Source: Leptospira venezuelensis (GTDB lineage Bacteria; Spirochaetota; Leptospiria; Leptospirales; Leptospiraceae). Taken from it: a stretch of DNA of 64,000 nt. The notes under the pieces are model-generated. The model searched no databases. It saw only the letters and a list, made by a program, of their open reading frames with translations, and was not told where the DNA came from. Location of the stretch: contig NZ_NETS01000010.1 in assembly GCF_002150035.1 (NCBI RefSeq), positions 434,001 through 498,000 of the forward strand, written 5' to 3'. Positions 8,448 to 17,468 of this stretch are shown one piece after another; position 1 is the stretch's first letter; each line of letters begins with the position of its first letter. A program made the translations under genes and the position numbers.

Positions 8448-8894
8448 TTATACAGACCATTCACCTAATTTTTTATCAAAGGAGAAGGACCCAGCTCCTC
8501 TGTACAAAAGGGAAATCGCTGCAGAAACTGCCAGTATATGATATTCGAAACCTTCTCCGCCTTTATCCCCAAACCAATTCATAAAGAAACCGTAATCTCT
8601 ATGAGTGAAGCCCGCGACTGTTAATGTAATCGCAAGTCCCAAGGCCCAGAATCTGGTCAAAAATCCGAATACAAAGCAGATCGTTCCGATGAATTCAAAA
8701 CCTATCACCATTATCCCTAAAACATATGGAGCACCGAGTGTATTCGTAAAATAGTCCATGGCAGTGTAAAAGCCCGCACCTTCGAACCAACCCAATGCTT
8801 TTTGGGCTCCATGAGGAAAAATACAAATAGCAAGACCCAATCTTAGGAATACAGGCCCTAGGCCTTCTTTCGTTTGGAATAAATTATATAACAT
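8448..8894 (-). CDS. DoxX family membrane protein
   Basis: Integral membrane protein of 148 residues with four hydrophobic segments. The first contains the DoxX-type motif LGLAICIFPHGAQKALGWF; later segments read VLGIMVIGFEFIGTICFVFGF and FWALGLAITLTVAGF, and the C-terminal part has the family-typical His/Trp/Phe-rich loop and a final helix. DoxX proteins are small inner-membrane proteins variously linked to quinone or thiol redox chemistry; the substrate here is unknown. I start at ATG 8894 because the upstream ATG at 8939 lacks a ribosome site and would add a Cys-containing stretch not typical of the family. Single gene, facing away from its neighbour at 9047. Confidence 0.88.
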   Translation of the reverse strand: MLYNLFQTKEGLGPVFLRLGLAICIFPHGAQKALGWFEGAGFYTAMDYFTNTLGAPYVLGIMVIGFEFIGTICFVFGFLTRFWALGLAITLTVAGFTHRDYGFFMNWFGDKGGEGFEYHILAVSAAISLLYRGAGSFSFDKKLGEWSV

Positions 8895-9046
8895 GCCGAA
8901 TCTGCATCCTATAGAACCTAAATCCGGACATATTTCCATTCTAATTTATTCGTGCTGGGATCGGAAGCCTGCTTATGGCCCAAAATAGGTTGTCGAAAGG
9001 GGTATTTCCATAAATTTTGGCAATACGAACGCATCGGAAGGTACCT

Positions 9047-9211
9047 ATGTCTGAAGAGACAGCCGAAAAGAAGAACAAAAAGATCAACAAGATGAGCGCC
9101 GGGGAGCTTGACCAAGCTCTAAAGAACGCAGTCGAGAAGATGAACGGGGAAACGAGCAAGTACGTACAACATCTTAAAGCGAGAAAAGAAGAACTCGCAA
9201 ATAAGAAGTAA
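9047..9211 (+). CDS. Small charged conserved-type protein (54 aa)
   Basis: A 54-residue, strongly charged (Lys/Glu) protein starting at ATG 9047 behind a good GGAAGG ribosome site. It begins MSEETAEKKNKKINKMS, and the remainder (AGELDQALKNAVEKMNGETS and on to NKK) is likely one amphipathic helix or coiled coil. No domain is recognised. It has its own upstream region and is followed by a GC-rich hairpin before an ABC-F gene. Codon choice and the clean ribosome site favour a real gene. Small helical proteins like this can be ribosome- or nucleoid-associated, but nothing here proves that. Confidence 0.7.
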   Translation: MSEETAEKKNKKINKMSAGELDQALKNAVEKMNGETSKYVQHLKARKEELANKK

Positions 9212-9235
9212 GCACTACTTTCAAAACCCACAAAA

Positions 9236-9259
9236 CCCTCCGCGGACTCGTGCGGAGGG
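9236..9259 (+). repeat. GC-rich hairpin upstream of the ABC-F gene
   Basis: CCCTCCGC and GCGGAGGG form a perfect 8-bp stem with an 8-base loop. No T run follows, and the ABC-F start codon is 22 bases downstream. It could be a weak terminator or a leader structure; leader attenuation is known for some ABC-F genes but not shown here. Confidence 0.5.
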
Positions 9260-9280
9260 ACCTCAAGATTCCCAGGAACC

Positions 9281-11221
9281 ATGCTACAATTCATCGATAT
9301 CAAGCACCGGTTCGGTAGCTCCACCCTTTTCGAAAACTTTTCCTGGCATATCAAACCAGGCTCCAAGATTGCCTTAGTAGGACCAAACGGTTCTGGCAAA
9401 TCCACTCTATTCAAAATGGCCGTAGGAGAACTAAATCCTGAAGAAGGATTGGTTAGTCGCTCCAAACATACGGAGATCTCTTTATTCCAACAGATCCCTG
9501 ATTTTAATTTCGAAGCAAGGGTGATCGATACTGCACTTTCTAAACATAAACATTATAATGAATATATAAAACGTGCCGAAAACATTCATGCTAGAATGGA
9601 TCGCACGGATCATGATTCTCCAGAATTTACTTCTTTATTAGAAGAACAAAGCTCTTTGGAAGAATATGCATTTACTTACGGCGTCCATGAATTAGAAGCC
9701 CAAGCTAAAAAAATCATCGGTGGTTTAGGTTTTTCTAATGATCAAATGGAGAAGAAGGTCAAAGAATTTTCTCCGGGCTACCAACATAGACTTGGACTCG
9801 CAATTGCAATTTTGAATCCTGGGAACCTTCTTCTTTTGGATGAACCTACCAACCATTTGGATCACGCTTCTAAGGCTTGGCTTGCAGAATATTTAGTGGA
9901 TACAAATCGTTCTTTCGTTCTGGTTACACACGATCCAGAGTTTTTAAATGCAACTACTGATACAATTGCTGAATTAAATCCTTCCGGTGTTCTTGAATTT
10001 AAAGGAACATTAGAAGATTATTTCGAACACAAAAACGAACTTTTAGATAAGTTAAGACTTCAATTCAAAAAAGAAGAGGCTTATTTAAAGAAAAGGACTG
10101 AGTGGATAGAACGTTTTCGTTCCAAGGCTACAAAAGCAAAACAAGTCCAAAGTGTTATTAAAAAATTAGAAAAAAGGGATAAGGTAGATGAACCTGAAGA
10201 TTCCTTCTGGAATTCCAAAACAGAATATAGGTTCAACTATACTCCTTGCGGGAATCTATCCTTTAGAATAGAGAACGCTTCCTTTGCTTACGAAAAAGGT
10301 GGGAAGAATATTTTCTCAAACGCAGAACTTCATGTTTCTAATGGAGACAAGATCGCGATCATCGGCCCGAACGGTGCTGGTAAATCCACATTTTTAAGAA
10401 ATATTTTAGGAATTCATAAATTAACCGAGGGTTCGGTTACATTCGGACCTAAAACAAAAATCGGCTACTTCTCCCAAAACCACCATGAACACCTGGACCC
10501 TGAAAAAAATCTTTTAGAAACAATTCTTTCAGTGTATCCTGATCTTCCGGATGTAGAAGCACGAAAACTATTGGGCTATTTTTCTTTTAGCGACGATAGA
10601 GTTTTCAAAAAAGTGGGACTTCTCTCTGGGGGAGAGCAGAGCAGATTAAGATTAGCACTACTAGTAAGATTCTCTTCTAATACTTTGTTTTTGGACGAAC
10701 CTACCAATCACTTAGACTTAGTAGTAAGAGATAATTTAAAACGTGCACTCCAAGAATATCCTGGAGCTGTTTTAGTAATCTCTCATGATCCTGATTTTTT
10801 AAAGGACTTATGCACAAGAACCGTTTCTGTTTCTAACGGGAAAGTAAAGGATCTGAATACCAGCTTTTCGGATTATCTTAAATTCCCGCCGGAAGAACTG
10901 GAAGCGGAAGGCGGCTTTACTGTAAAAGCCCCCGCCGAAAACGCTGGCAGCGAAAACAAGAGCAGATCCCAGAAGAACGCTGATAAAAATCGGGTTAAAA
11001 AAATCCAAAAAGAAATAGAACAAATCGAAGCTAAGATCGCTCTATTAGAAAAGAATAAATCCAACTCTGAGGAACTTCTCGCAGATCCTGAGTTTTACAA
11101 AAAGCGCAGTTATCAAATGGAATTAGACACTTATAACGAGACTAAAAAAGAGATCTCAAAGTTGACCGAAACCTGGGAAAAACTGCAAATCGAAATGGAA
11201 GAACTTTCTTCCGTAGTATAA
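9281..11221 (+). CDS. ABC-F family ATPase (ribosome-associated type)
   Basis: Protein of 646 residues with two ABC ATPase domains on one chain and no membrane segment, the plan of ABC-F translation factors. Domain 1 has Walker A GPNGSGKST and Walker B LLLLDEPTNHLD. A charged linker with a KKEEAYLKKRTEWIERFRSK segment follows. Domain 2 has GPNGAGKST, signature LLSGGEQSRLRLALL and Walker B LFLDEPTNHLD. The C-terminal 90 residues are a Lys/Glu coiled coil, as in Uup/EttA-like proteins. The domain 1 signature reads FSPGYQHRLGLA instead of LSGGQ, a departure worth noting. Such proteins bind the ribosomal E site and affect translation or antibiotic tolerance. A CCAGGAACC ribosome site precedes the ATG. 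Confidence 0.93.
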   Translation: MLQFIDIKHRFGSSTLFENFSWHIKPGSKIALVGPNGSGKSTLFKMAVGELNPEEGLVSRSKHTEISLFQQIPDFNFEARVIDTALSKHKHYNEYIKRAENIHARMDRTDHDSPEFTSLLEEQSSLEEYAFTYGVHELEAQAKKIIGGLGFSNDQMEKKVKEFSPGYQHRLGLAIAILNPGNLLLLDEPTNHLDHASKAWLAEYLVDTNRSFVLVTHDPEFLNATTDTIAELNPSGVLEFKGTLEDYFEHKNELLDKLRLQFKKEEAYLKKRTEWIERFRSKATKAKQVQSVIKKLEKRDKVDEPEDSFWNSKTEYRFNYTPCGNLSFRIENASFAYEKGGKNIFSNAELHVSNGDKIAIIGPNGAGKSTFLRNILGIHKLTEGSVTFGPKTKIGYFSQNHHEHLDPEKNLLETILSVYPDLPDVEARKLLGYFSFSDDRVFKKVGLLSGGEQSRLRLALLVRFSSNTLFLDEPTNHLDLVVRDNLKRALQEYPGAVLVISHDPDFLKDLCTRTVSVSNGKVKDLNTSFSDYLKFPPEELEAEGGFTVKAPAENAGSENKSRSQKNADKNRVKKIQKEIEQIEAKIALLEKNKSNSEELLADPEFYKKRSYQMELDTYNETKKEISKLTETWEKLQIEMEELSSVV

Positions 11222-11246
11222 GAATTTATCCATCAAAGGAGACCGA

Positions 11247-11582
11247 ATGAATCCGAAAGAATTAAAAAGCAGATTAGATGCCAGAAAATCGGGGAGCGAT
11301 GATTTTTACCTTCTGGATGTGCGTAACCCTAACGAACAAGAGATCAGCACTATTGACGGAACTGACCTTTTGATCCCAGTTTCAGAATTGCCTGCTCGTA
11401 TCGGAGAATTGGATTCTTGGAAATCTTCCGGAAAAGAAATTATAGTATATTGTCGTTCGGGAGCAAGATCAGCGAATGCCTGCGGAGTTTTGAAATCTAC
11501 AGGTTTCTCCAAAGTATTTAATTTAGATGGCGGGATCCTCTTGTATTCAGACGAAGTGGATCCTTCTCTCGCTAAATATTAA
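11247..11582 (+). CDS. Rhodanese-like sulfurtransferase domain protein
   Basis: Single-domain rhodanese of 111 residues. The family start LLDVRNPNEQEI is followed by the catalytic loop VYCRSGARS, with the active-site Cys near residue 69, and a final LDGGILLY. Such proteins carry sulfane sulfur as a Cys persulfide for thiol transfer or sulfur detoxification in the cytoplasm. It starts 25 bases after the ABC-F gene with AAAGGAG upstream and may be co-transcribed with it. The active loop is the six-residue type expected for sulfur rather than arsenate chemistry. Confidence 0.92.
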   Translation: MNPKELKSRLDARKSGSDDFYLLDVRNPNEQEISTIDGTDLLIPVSELPARIGELDSWKSSGKEIIVYCRSGARSANACGVLKSTGFSKVFNLDGGILLYSDEVDPSLAKY

Positions 11583-11593
11583 AAATTTATCAT

Positions 11594-12514
11594 CTACTTA
11601 GATAAAAACTTTGAGATAGCCGGAAGAACTATATCCGGCTTTTCTATATGAGGTAGATGCCCAGCATCTTTTACCAAAACAAATTCTGCGTTCAGAAGTT
11701 CTTTCACATATTTTCCTTTTTCTAAAGGAGTTGTGTGGTCCTGATCTCCCCAAAAAACCAATACTTGCTTTTTAGTTAAGGCTAACTTTTCAAATTCAGA
11801 CTTAGGTTCTAAAGAAATGATATTTCGGATCGTGGAGAGAATGGCTCTTTCGAAACCTATGAAGCTTAATTGAGTCTCATATTTCTCCACCCAACCGTTT
11901 GGAACTTTAGAAGGATCCACAAAGTCAGCAGAGATCCCCTTAGGTAAGGAAGGAATATAAACCACAGAGTTTAAATACTCTCCAATCAAAGGAACAGTAA
12001 GAGGGAAAGTATTCGTTTTTGCGGTGAGCGGGTCGACTAAAACAACTTTCTTAATTTGATCCGGATGTTTAGAAACATAATGGGCAACTATAGGTCCTCC
12101 CATAGAAAGTCCCATTATATCAAAAGATGCATTTACATGCAGAAAGTTTAATAGATCGAAAATCTGAGTGGTGAACAGGTCTAGATTATAGACTGCATCC
12201 GGTCTGTCGGAGTATCCTCTACCATAAAGATCAAAACGTAAAACTCTATAACCTGCATCCGTAAGTGATTTTTGAACAGGATCCCAAATAAAATAAGGAG
12301 TGGAAAATCCATGAACTAAAACTACAAGATTTCCCTTTTCAGGTCCGGACAATTCATAATGAGTCCAACCCAAAGGAAGTTTCGCAAATTGTCCGGAAAC
12401 TCCGGAATGGATTGATTCGTTTAATTCGATTTTTTCGTTCGAACGTACAAACGGTAACGCGGTAAGTACGATGAGTACGATTACCGCTATGGAGAGGAGA
12501 TATTTCTTTTTCAT
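11594..12514 (-). CDS. Alpha/beta hydrolase with N-terminal membrane anchor
   Basis: Protein of 306 residues. Residues about 5-22 form a hydrophobic anchor or signal peptide. The hydrolase core follows: LVVLVHGFSTPYFIWDP (oxyanion region), RFDLYGRGYSDRP, nucleophile elbow GLSMGGP (catalytic Ser), the acid loop FWGDQDHTTP and the catalytic His in DAGHLPHIEKP. All triad residues are present, so it is probably an active esterase or lipase-like enzyme facing the periplasm. Its ATG overlaps the stop of the TetR gene by four bases, so the two are co-translated and the regulator may control it. Substrate unknown; lipid-type substrates fit the neighbourhood. Confidence 0.9.
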   Translation of the reverse strand: MKKKYLLSIAVIVLIVLTALPFVRSNEKIELNESIHSGVSGQFAKLPLGWTHYELSGPEKGNLVVLVHGFSTPYFIWDPVQKSLTDAGYRVLRFDLYGRGYSDRPDAVYNLDLFTTQIFDLLNFLHVNASFDIMGLSMGGPIVAHYVSKHPDQIKKVVLVDPLTAKTNTFPLTVPLIGEYLNSVVYIPSLPKGISADFVDPSKVPNGWVEKYETQLSFIGFERAILSTIRNIISLEPKSEFEKLALTKKQVLVFWGDQDHTTPLEKGKYVKELLNAEFVLVKDAGHLPHIEKPDIVLPAISKFLSK

Positions 12515-13128
12515 TCTTTGTCTAAAAGAATTTTACGGAAAAATAGAAAGCCTTCGTCTAGAGGATCGCCTATCCCTCTTTTTTTCAACATTCCAGTCAT
12601 GTCCAAAACAATGATCCCATACATCCAGGAATACATTGTTCTTGCGAGAGAAGGATAGTCTTCTTCCTTAATCTTGAACTCTCCCGATCTAACGCCCGCT
12701 CGGATAGTTTCCAAAAATACTCGGTAACTGGTTGGGAGTTTAGGGAACGCTTTTCGATGCATATGCCCATGAACCGTGTTGAACATTACCTTATGAAGCT
12801 CTTGGTTGTTCCCCGAAAAATCGTAATATGCCCTTGCGATGAGGGTTAATTTTTCGTAAGCGTTTTTACCATTGAGTCTGGAAGCTCTTAAAGTTTCGGT
12901 TAACTGTGCTTCTCCCTGAGAAATGATAATTTTGATAATATCTTGCTGGCTTTTGAAGTGAGAATAAGGACTTGCAACGCTGCAATCCAGTTTCTCGGCG
13001 ATCCTTCTCATGGAAAGCCCATCAATTCCTTCTTCGTTCAAGATATCCAATGCCGCTTGGACGATGGATTCTTTATTTAAACTATTTCTAGTGCGTCTTC
13101 TAGGACGCGGAGCAGCTACTGCAGTCAT
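12511..13128 (-). CDS. TetR/AcrR family transcriptional regulator
   Basis: Repressor of about 205 residues. After a short basic Pro/Arg-rich tail the N-terminal helix-turn-helix spans about residues 15-60 (IVQAALDILNEEGIDGLSMR, then RIAEKLDCSVASPYSHFKS). The C-terminal two thirds are the helical ligand-binding domain. I start at ATG 13128; a longer frame to 13263 adds an implausible leader. The stop overlaps the downstream hydrolase start (ATGA). It faces the acetoacetate-decarboxylase-like gene at 13288 across a 159-base gap holding inverted repeats, and so probably represses both directions until a small, likely lipidic, ligand binds. Confidence 0.9.
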   Translation of the reverse strand: MTAVAAPRPRRRTRNSLNKESIVQAALDILNEEGIDGLSMRRIAEKLDCSVASPYSHFKSQQDIIKIIISQGEAQLTETLRASRLNGKNAYEKLTLIARAYYDFSGNNQELHKVMFNTVHGHMHRKAFPKLPTSYRVFLETIRAGVRSGEFKIKEEDYPSLARTMYSWMYGIIVLDMTGMLKKRGIGDPLDEGFLFFRKILLDKE

Positions 13129-13245
13129 AATTTTTGCCTTCAGGACGATCGAAAGCCGAGAACCGCTCGAATATCGTCCCCATTGTCCAGTTATCCCAAA
13201 AATAGGCAGGATGTTCAAGAGTTTCCTTTTCAAATTTGGGGATTT

Positions 13246-13258
13246 TCCTAGTATAGGA
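13246..13258. promoter_or_regulatory. Candidate TetR operator in the divergent gap
   Basis: TCCTA-GTA-TAGGA is a perfect 5-bp inverted repeat about 30 bases before the start of the gene at 13288. A second, wider pair GGACGAT/ATCGTCC lies nearer the TetR gene. Their position between a TetR gene and its divergent neighbour makes an operator plausible, but binding is not shown. Confidence 0.35.
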
Positions 13259-13287
13259 TACAAAAAAGATAGAAACGGACCCCTAGA

Positions 13288-14040
13288 ATGAAAGCAACCG
13301 CCTCTTCCAAGGTTAAACCAAAGACTAAAGCCTCAAAAACTACACAACATTCACTTAAAAAAGCCACAAACACGAAAGGTAAGGCCCAATCGCCAAAGAG
13401 ACATTTCCCAGCTCCTTGGTCATTAACAGGAGAAGGATTCCTGTTCCCACTGTTTGGTAGGAAGTCCTACAATTCAGAAATGGCATTTTTGGATGAAGAA
13501 GATCGTAAATCCTTTAAAGGAGGACTCGGTTCTTTGATGTTAGTGAATTACGAAAGATCGGATGTAGGACCTTATTACGAACTTTTATATATTCCAGGAA
13601 ATTTTGAATATAGAGACACAAATTACAAAAGGATCACTCGTATTTTTGTATCCAGCCAAACTTCTGTAGACGAAGGAATTCGTAACTGGGCCATCCCAAA
13701 AGAGAGAGCAGACTTTACTTGGAAAAAAGAAGGTTCGGTAACTAATGTAGAAGTTTCCAGAGACGGAAAAACTTTTTTCAAAATTAAGATTCGTACATTA
13801 GGTTTTAATTTTCCAGTTAACACTTCTATCCTTCCTTATGTTCTTTTACAAAAAGCAGAAGATGGATCAAAACTAAGCACTGCATTTATAGGTACAGGTA
13901 AGGGAAAATTCGCAAGGATAGAATCTGTTTGGTCCGATGAAACTATCTTCCCAGACTTTATCAAAGGTGGAGGAATGAAAACCGGAATAGGAGCTTCTCC
14001 TTTTCATCTTACCTTCCCTATTGCAGAACTTGTAGAATAA
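13288..14040 (+). CDS. Acetoacetate decarboxylase-like protein
   Basis: Protein of 250 residues. The first 40 residues are Lys/Thr/Ser-rich and probably disordered. The rest has features of the acetoacetate decarboxylase superfamily: FPAPWSLTGEGF at the start, GPYYELLYIPGNFE in the middle, then NWAIPKERADFTW and a late IESVWSDETIFPDF. These proteins use a fold with a buried pocket. Classical members have a catalytic Lys, and I cannot assign it with confidence here, so the reaction could differ (some relatives are not decarboxylases). It is divergent from the TetR-hydrolase pair and 57 bases upstream of a ceramidase, suggesting a small lipid- or ketone-related group under one regulator. Confidence 0.7.
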   Translation: MKATASSKVKPKTKASKTTQHSLKKATNTKGKAQSPKRHFPAPWSLTGEGFLFPLFGRKSYNSEMAFLDEEDRKSFKGGLGSLMLVNYERSDVGPYYELLYIPGNFEYRDTNYKRITRIFVSSQTSVDEGIRNWAIPKERADFTWKKEGSVTNVEVSRDGKTFFKIKIRTLGFNFPVNTSILPYVLLQKAEDGSKLSTAFIGTGKGKFARIESVWSDETIFPDFIKGGGMKTGIGASPFHLTFPIAELVE

Positions 14041-14097
14041 GCTGAATATTCGAATTTAATAAAATACTCTTTATAAAAATCCGCAAGGAGTCCTGCT

Positions 14098-16125
14098 ATG
14101 AAGAAATTCCGTTTAGCGATTATTCTTCCTTTCTTATTTTTGTTTTTTTCCGGATCTGTATTTTCTGGAACTGCCAAACCTCAGATTAAAGATTTTAATT
14201 TCGAGGCAGGAATGTCCAAGGTGGATATCACAGGACCTCCTACAGGGATCATGTTTTGGGGTTATGCACAAGAAGGTCAAAAAGGAGAAGGTATACATCT
14301 CCGACAATTCGCAAGAGCGTTGGTCATCAAAGATCCTAAAACAGGGAAAGTATTGGCTTATGTAACTGCGGAATTAGGTGGAGTTCCTCATGAGGTGCAA
14401 AGAGATGTAGTGGCCAGATTGAAGAAGGAAGTAGATCCTAATTTTAATTTAGCGAACGTTCTTTTAAACGCTTCTCATACTCATAGCGCTCCTGCAGGAT
14501 TTTTCCACTATATTCAAAATTCAATATATACCACTAAGTTTTTTCCCGAATATTATTCGGTAATCACAAACGGTATTTATCAGGCGATCAAAGAAGCTTA
14601 TTCCAAAAAAGAAATAGCTCAGCTGCTAATCGGAACTGCTATTGTAGAAGGTGCAGGAGTGAATCGCTCCTTAGTAGCTTACCAAGCAAACCCTAAGGCA
14701 GAAAGAGATAAGTACAATTCAGATACTGATAAAACTATGATCCAAATTTCCGTGAATACCAGAAGAGGTGTGATCGGGATCGTGAATTGGTTCGGGGTTC
14801 ATACTACAAGTATGACCTTCGACAATCATTTGGTATCTACTGATAATAAAGGATACGCATCTTATCTTTCAGAATCGGAAGCTGCAAAAAGAGGACAAAA
14901 AGATTTTATAGCGATCTTTGCACAAGCAAACGAAGGAGATGTGACTCCTAACCTGAATCTGAATAATACCGGACCAGGAAAAGATATGTTCGAAAGCACC
15001 AAGATCATTGGCGAAAGACAATATCTTGCAAGTTCTAAGATCTTAAATGATGACAATCTAAGAGTATTACCTTCCGGCCTCAATTATACTCAGTCATTTA
15101 TAGATATGCCAAACTCAATTGTTCGTAAGGAGTTTTCAGAAACTGGAAAAGACGAAAGAACTTGTTTGTCTGCTTACGGATATGCTCTGGCTGCAGGCTC
15201 TACGGAAGAAGGCGGAGGACATTGGCTTTTCCACGAGGGAATGAGGGATGAAGATCGGAAATTTTATATCGATTGGTTAGCTGCAAGATTATTACAAGCC
15301 CCAAGCGACGAATTGAGAGTTTGTCAAAAGCCTAAAGCAATTCTATTTCCAATGGGTGAAACAAAACCGGATCCTTCTCTTTCTCAAATTCTGCCTTTGG
15401 GACTCGCTACAATCGGCGATTTTGCATTAATCGTATCGCCTAATGAAGTCACTACGATGTCTAGCAGAAGAATGAAAGAAACAGTCAAAAAAGTTTTAGG
15501 ATCTAAAATCAAAGACATAGCGCTTTCAGGGCTGACCAATGATTTCGCGGGATATATCACTACTAAAGAAGAGTATTCTACTCAACAATATGAAGGTGGC
15601 CATACACTTCATGGTCCATTTAGTTTAGATCTTTTTAGACAAGAATACGATAGGCTTGCAAATGATCTTTTACAAAACAAAACGAGTGTTCAAGGGCCAT
15701 TCCCAAAAGACTTGAGTTCTACAGTTATTGGCACGGATATTCCTCATAGAGATAAGATCTCTTCTTTTGAACCTAAAATCAAAACTCCAAATGAGAATAT
15801 TGCGAAAAAAGGAGAATCAGTTTCTTGTGAAGTAAGTTCCATAAATCCAAACATCTCTTATCCAAAACAAAAATCCTATTTTGATGTAGAGAAGAAAGAA
15901 GGAGATAAGTGGGTTACTACCTATACTGATTCCAGCTGGGCCACTAAATTCTATTATAAAAAATCATTCTTACCTTTGTTCGATGATAAGATCCGATTGG
16001 TTTGGGAAACGGATAAGAATGAAGCACCTGGAGTATATAGGCTAAAACATTCTTCCTTCTATATTAATAAAGAAGGGAAAGAAGTCCCATACTCCATTGA
16101 TTGCCCCGAATTCGAATTAAAATAG
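14098..16125 (+). CDS. Neutral/alkaline ceramidase family protein (Thr in nucleophile position)
   Basis: Exported protein of 675 residues with an N-terminal signal peptide ending near SVFSG. It matches neutral ceramidase, which hydrolyses ceramide to sphingosine and fatty acid: start FEAGMSKVDITGPPTGIMFW, metal motif NASHTHSAPAGF (His 127 and 129), VHTTSM, and the late motif GYITTKEEY...YEGGHTLHGP. The C-terminal roughly 120 residues form the usual beta-sandwich domain. In characterised neutral ceramidases the nucleophile is Ser in NxGDVSPN; here the segment reads NEGDVTPN with Thr 283. The paralogue at 54154-56178 keeps Ser. The enzyme may therefore be altered or inactive, or use Thr. AAGGAG precedes the ATG. 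It lies downstream of the acetoacetate-decarboxylase-like gene. Confidence 0.92.
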   Translation: MKKFRLAIILPFLFLFFSGSVFSGTAKPQIKDFNFEAGMSKVDITGPPTGIMFWGYAQEGQKGEGIHLRQFARALVIKDPKTGKVLAYVTAELGGVPHEVQRDVVARLKKEVDPNFNLANVLLNASHTHSAPAGFFHYIQNSIYTTKFFPEYYSVITNGIYQAIKEAYSKKEIAQLLIGTAIVEGAGVNRSLVAYQANPKAERDKYNSDTDKTMIQISVNTRRGVIGIVNWFGVHTTSMTFDNHLVSTDNKGYASYLSESEAAKRGQKDFIAIFAQANEGDVTPNLNLNNTGPGKDMFESTKIIGERQYLASSKILNDDNLRVLPSGLNYTQSFIDMPNSIVRKEFSETGKDERTCLSAYGYALAAGSTEEGGGHWLFHEGMRDEDRKFYIDWLAARLLQAPSDELRVCQKPKAILFPMGETKPDPSLSQILPLGLATIGDFALIVSPNEVTTMSSRRMKETVKKVLGSKIKDIALSGLTNDFAGYITTKEEYSTQQYEGGHTLHGPFSLDLFRQEYDRLANDLLQNKTSVQGPFPKDLSSTVIGTDIPHRDKISSFEPKIKTPNENIAKKGESVSCEVSSINPNISYPKQKSYFDVEKKEGDKWVTTYTDSSWATKFYYKKSFLPLFDDKIRLVWETDKNEAPGVYRLKHSSFYINKEGKEVPYSIDCPEFELK

Positions 16126-16220
16126 TATGACTCGGAAACGGCGTAAATTGGAATGGTAGTACACCGTATTAATTTGCAGCGAATAGGCTGCGTAATCTAA
16201 ATATTTTTAGGACTGGAAAA

Positions 16221-17402
<1,182 letters not shown>

Positions 17403-17403
17403 T

Positions 17404-17441
17404 AAAAAAGACTAGGTCCCGCTGGTTTGCAGGACCTAGTC
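17404..17441 (-). terminator. Rho-independent terminator of the LLM-oxidoreductase gene
   Basis: GACTAGGTCC and GGACCTAGTC form a perfect 10-bp stem. On the minus strand it is followed by six T, so it ends the gene at 17469-18479. Lying in the gap between convergent genes, it may also slow plus-strand transcription from the thiolase gene. Confidence 0.85.
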
Positions 17442-17468
17442 CAGTTCTCACTTCCCTAGTTTACGCTT

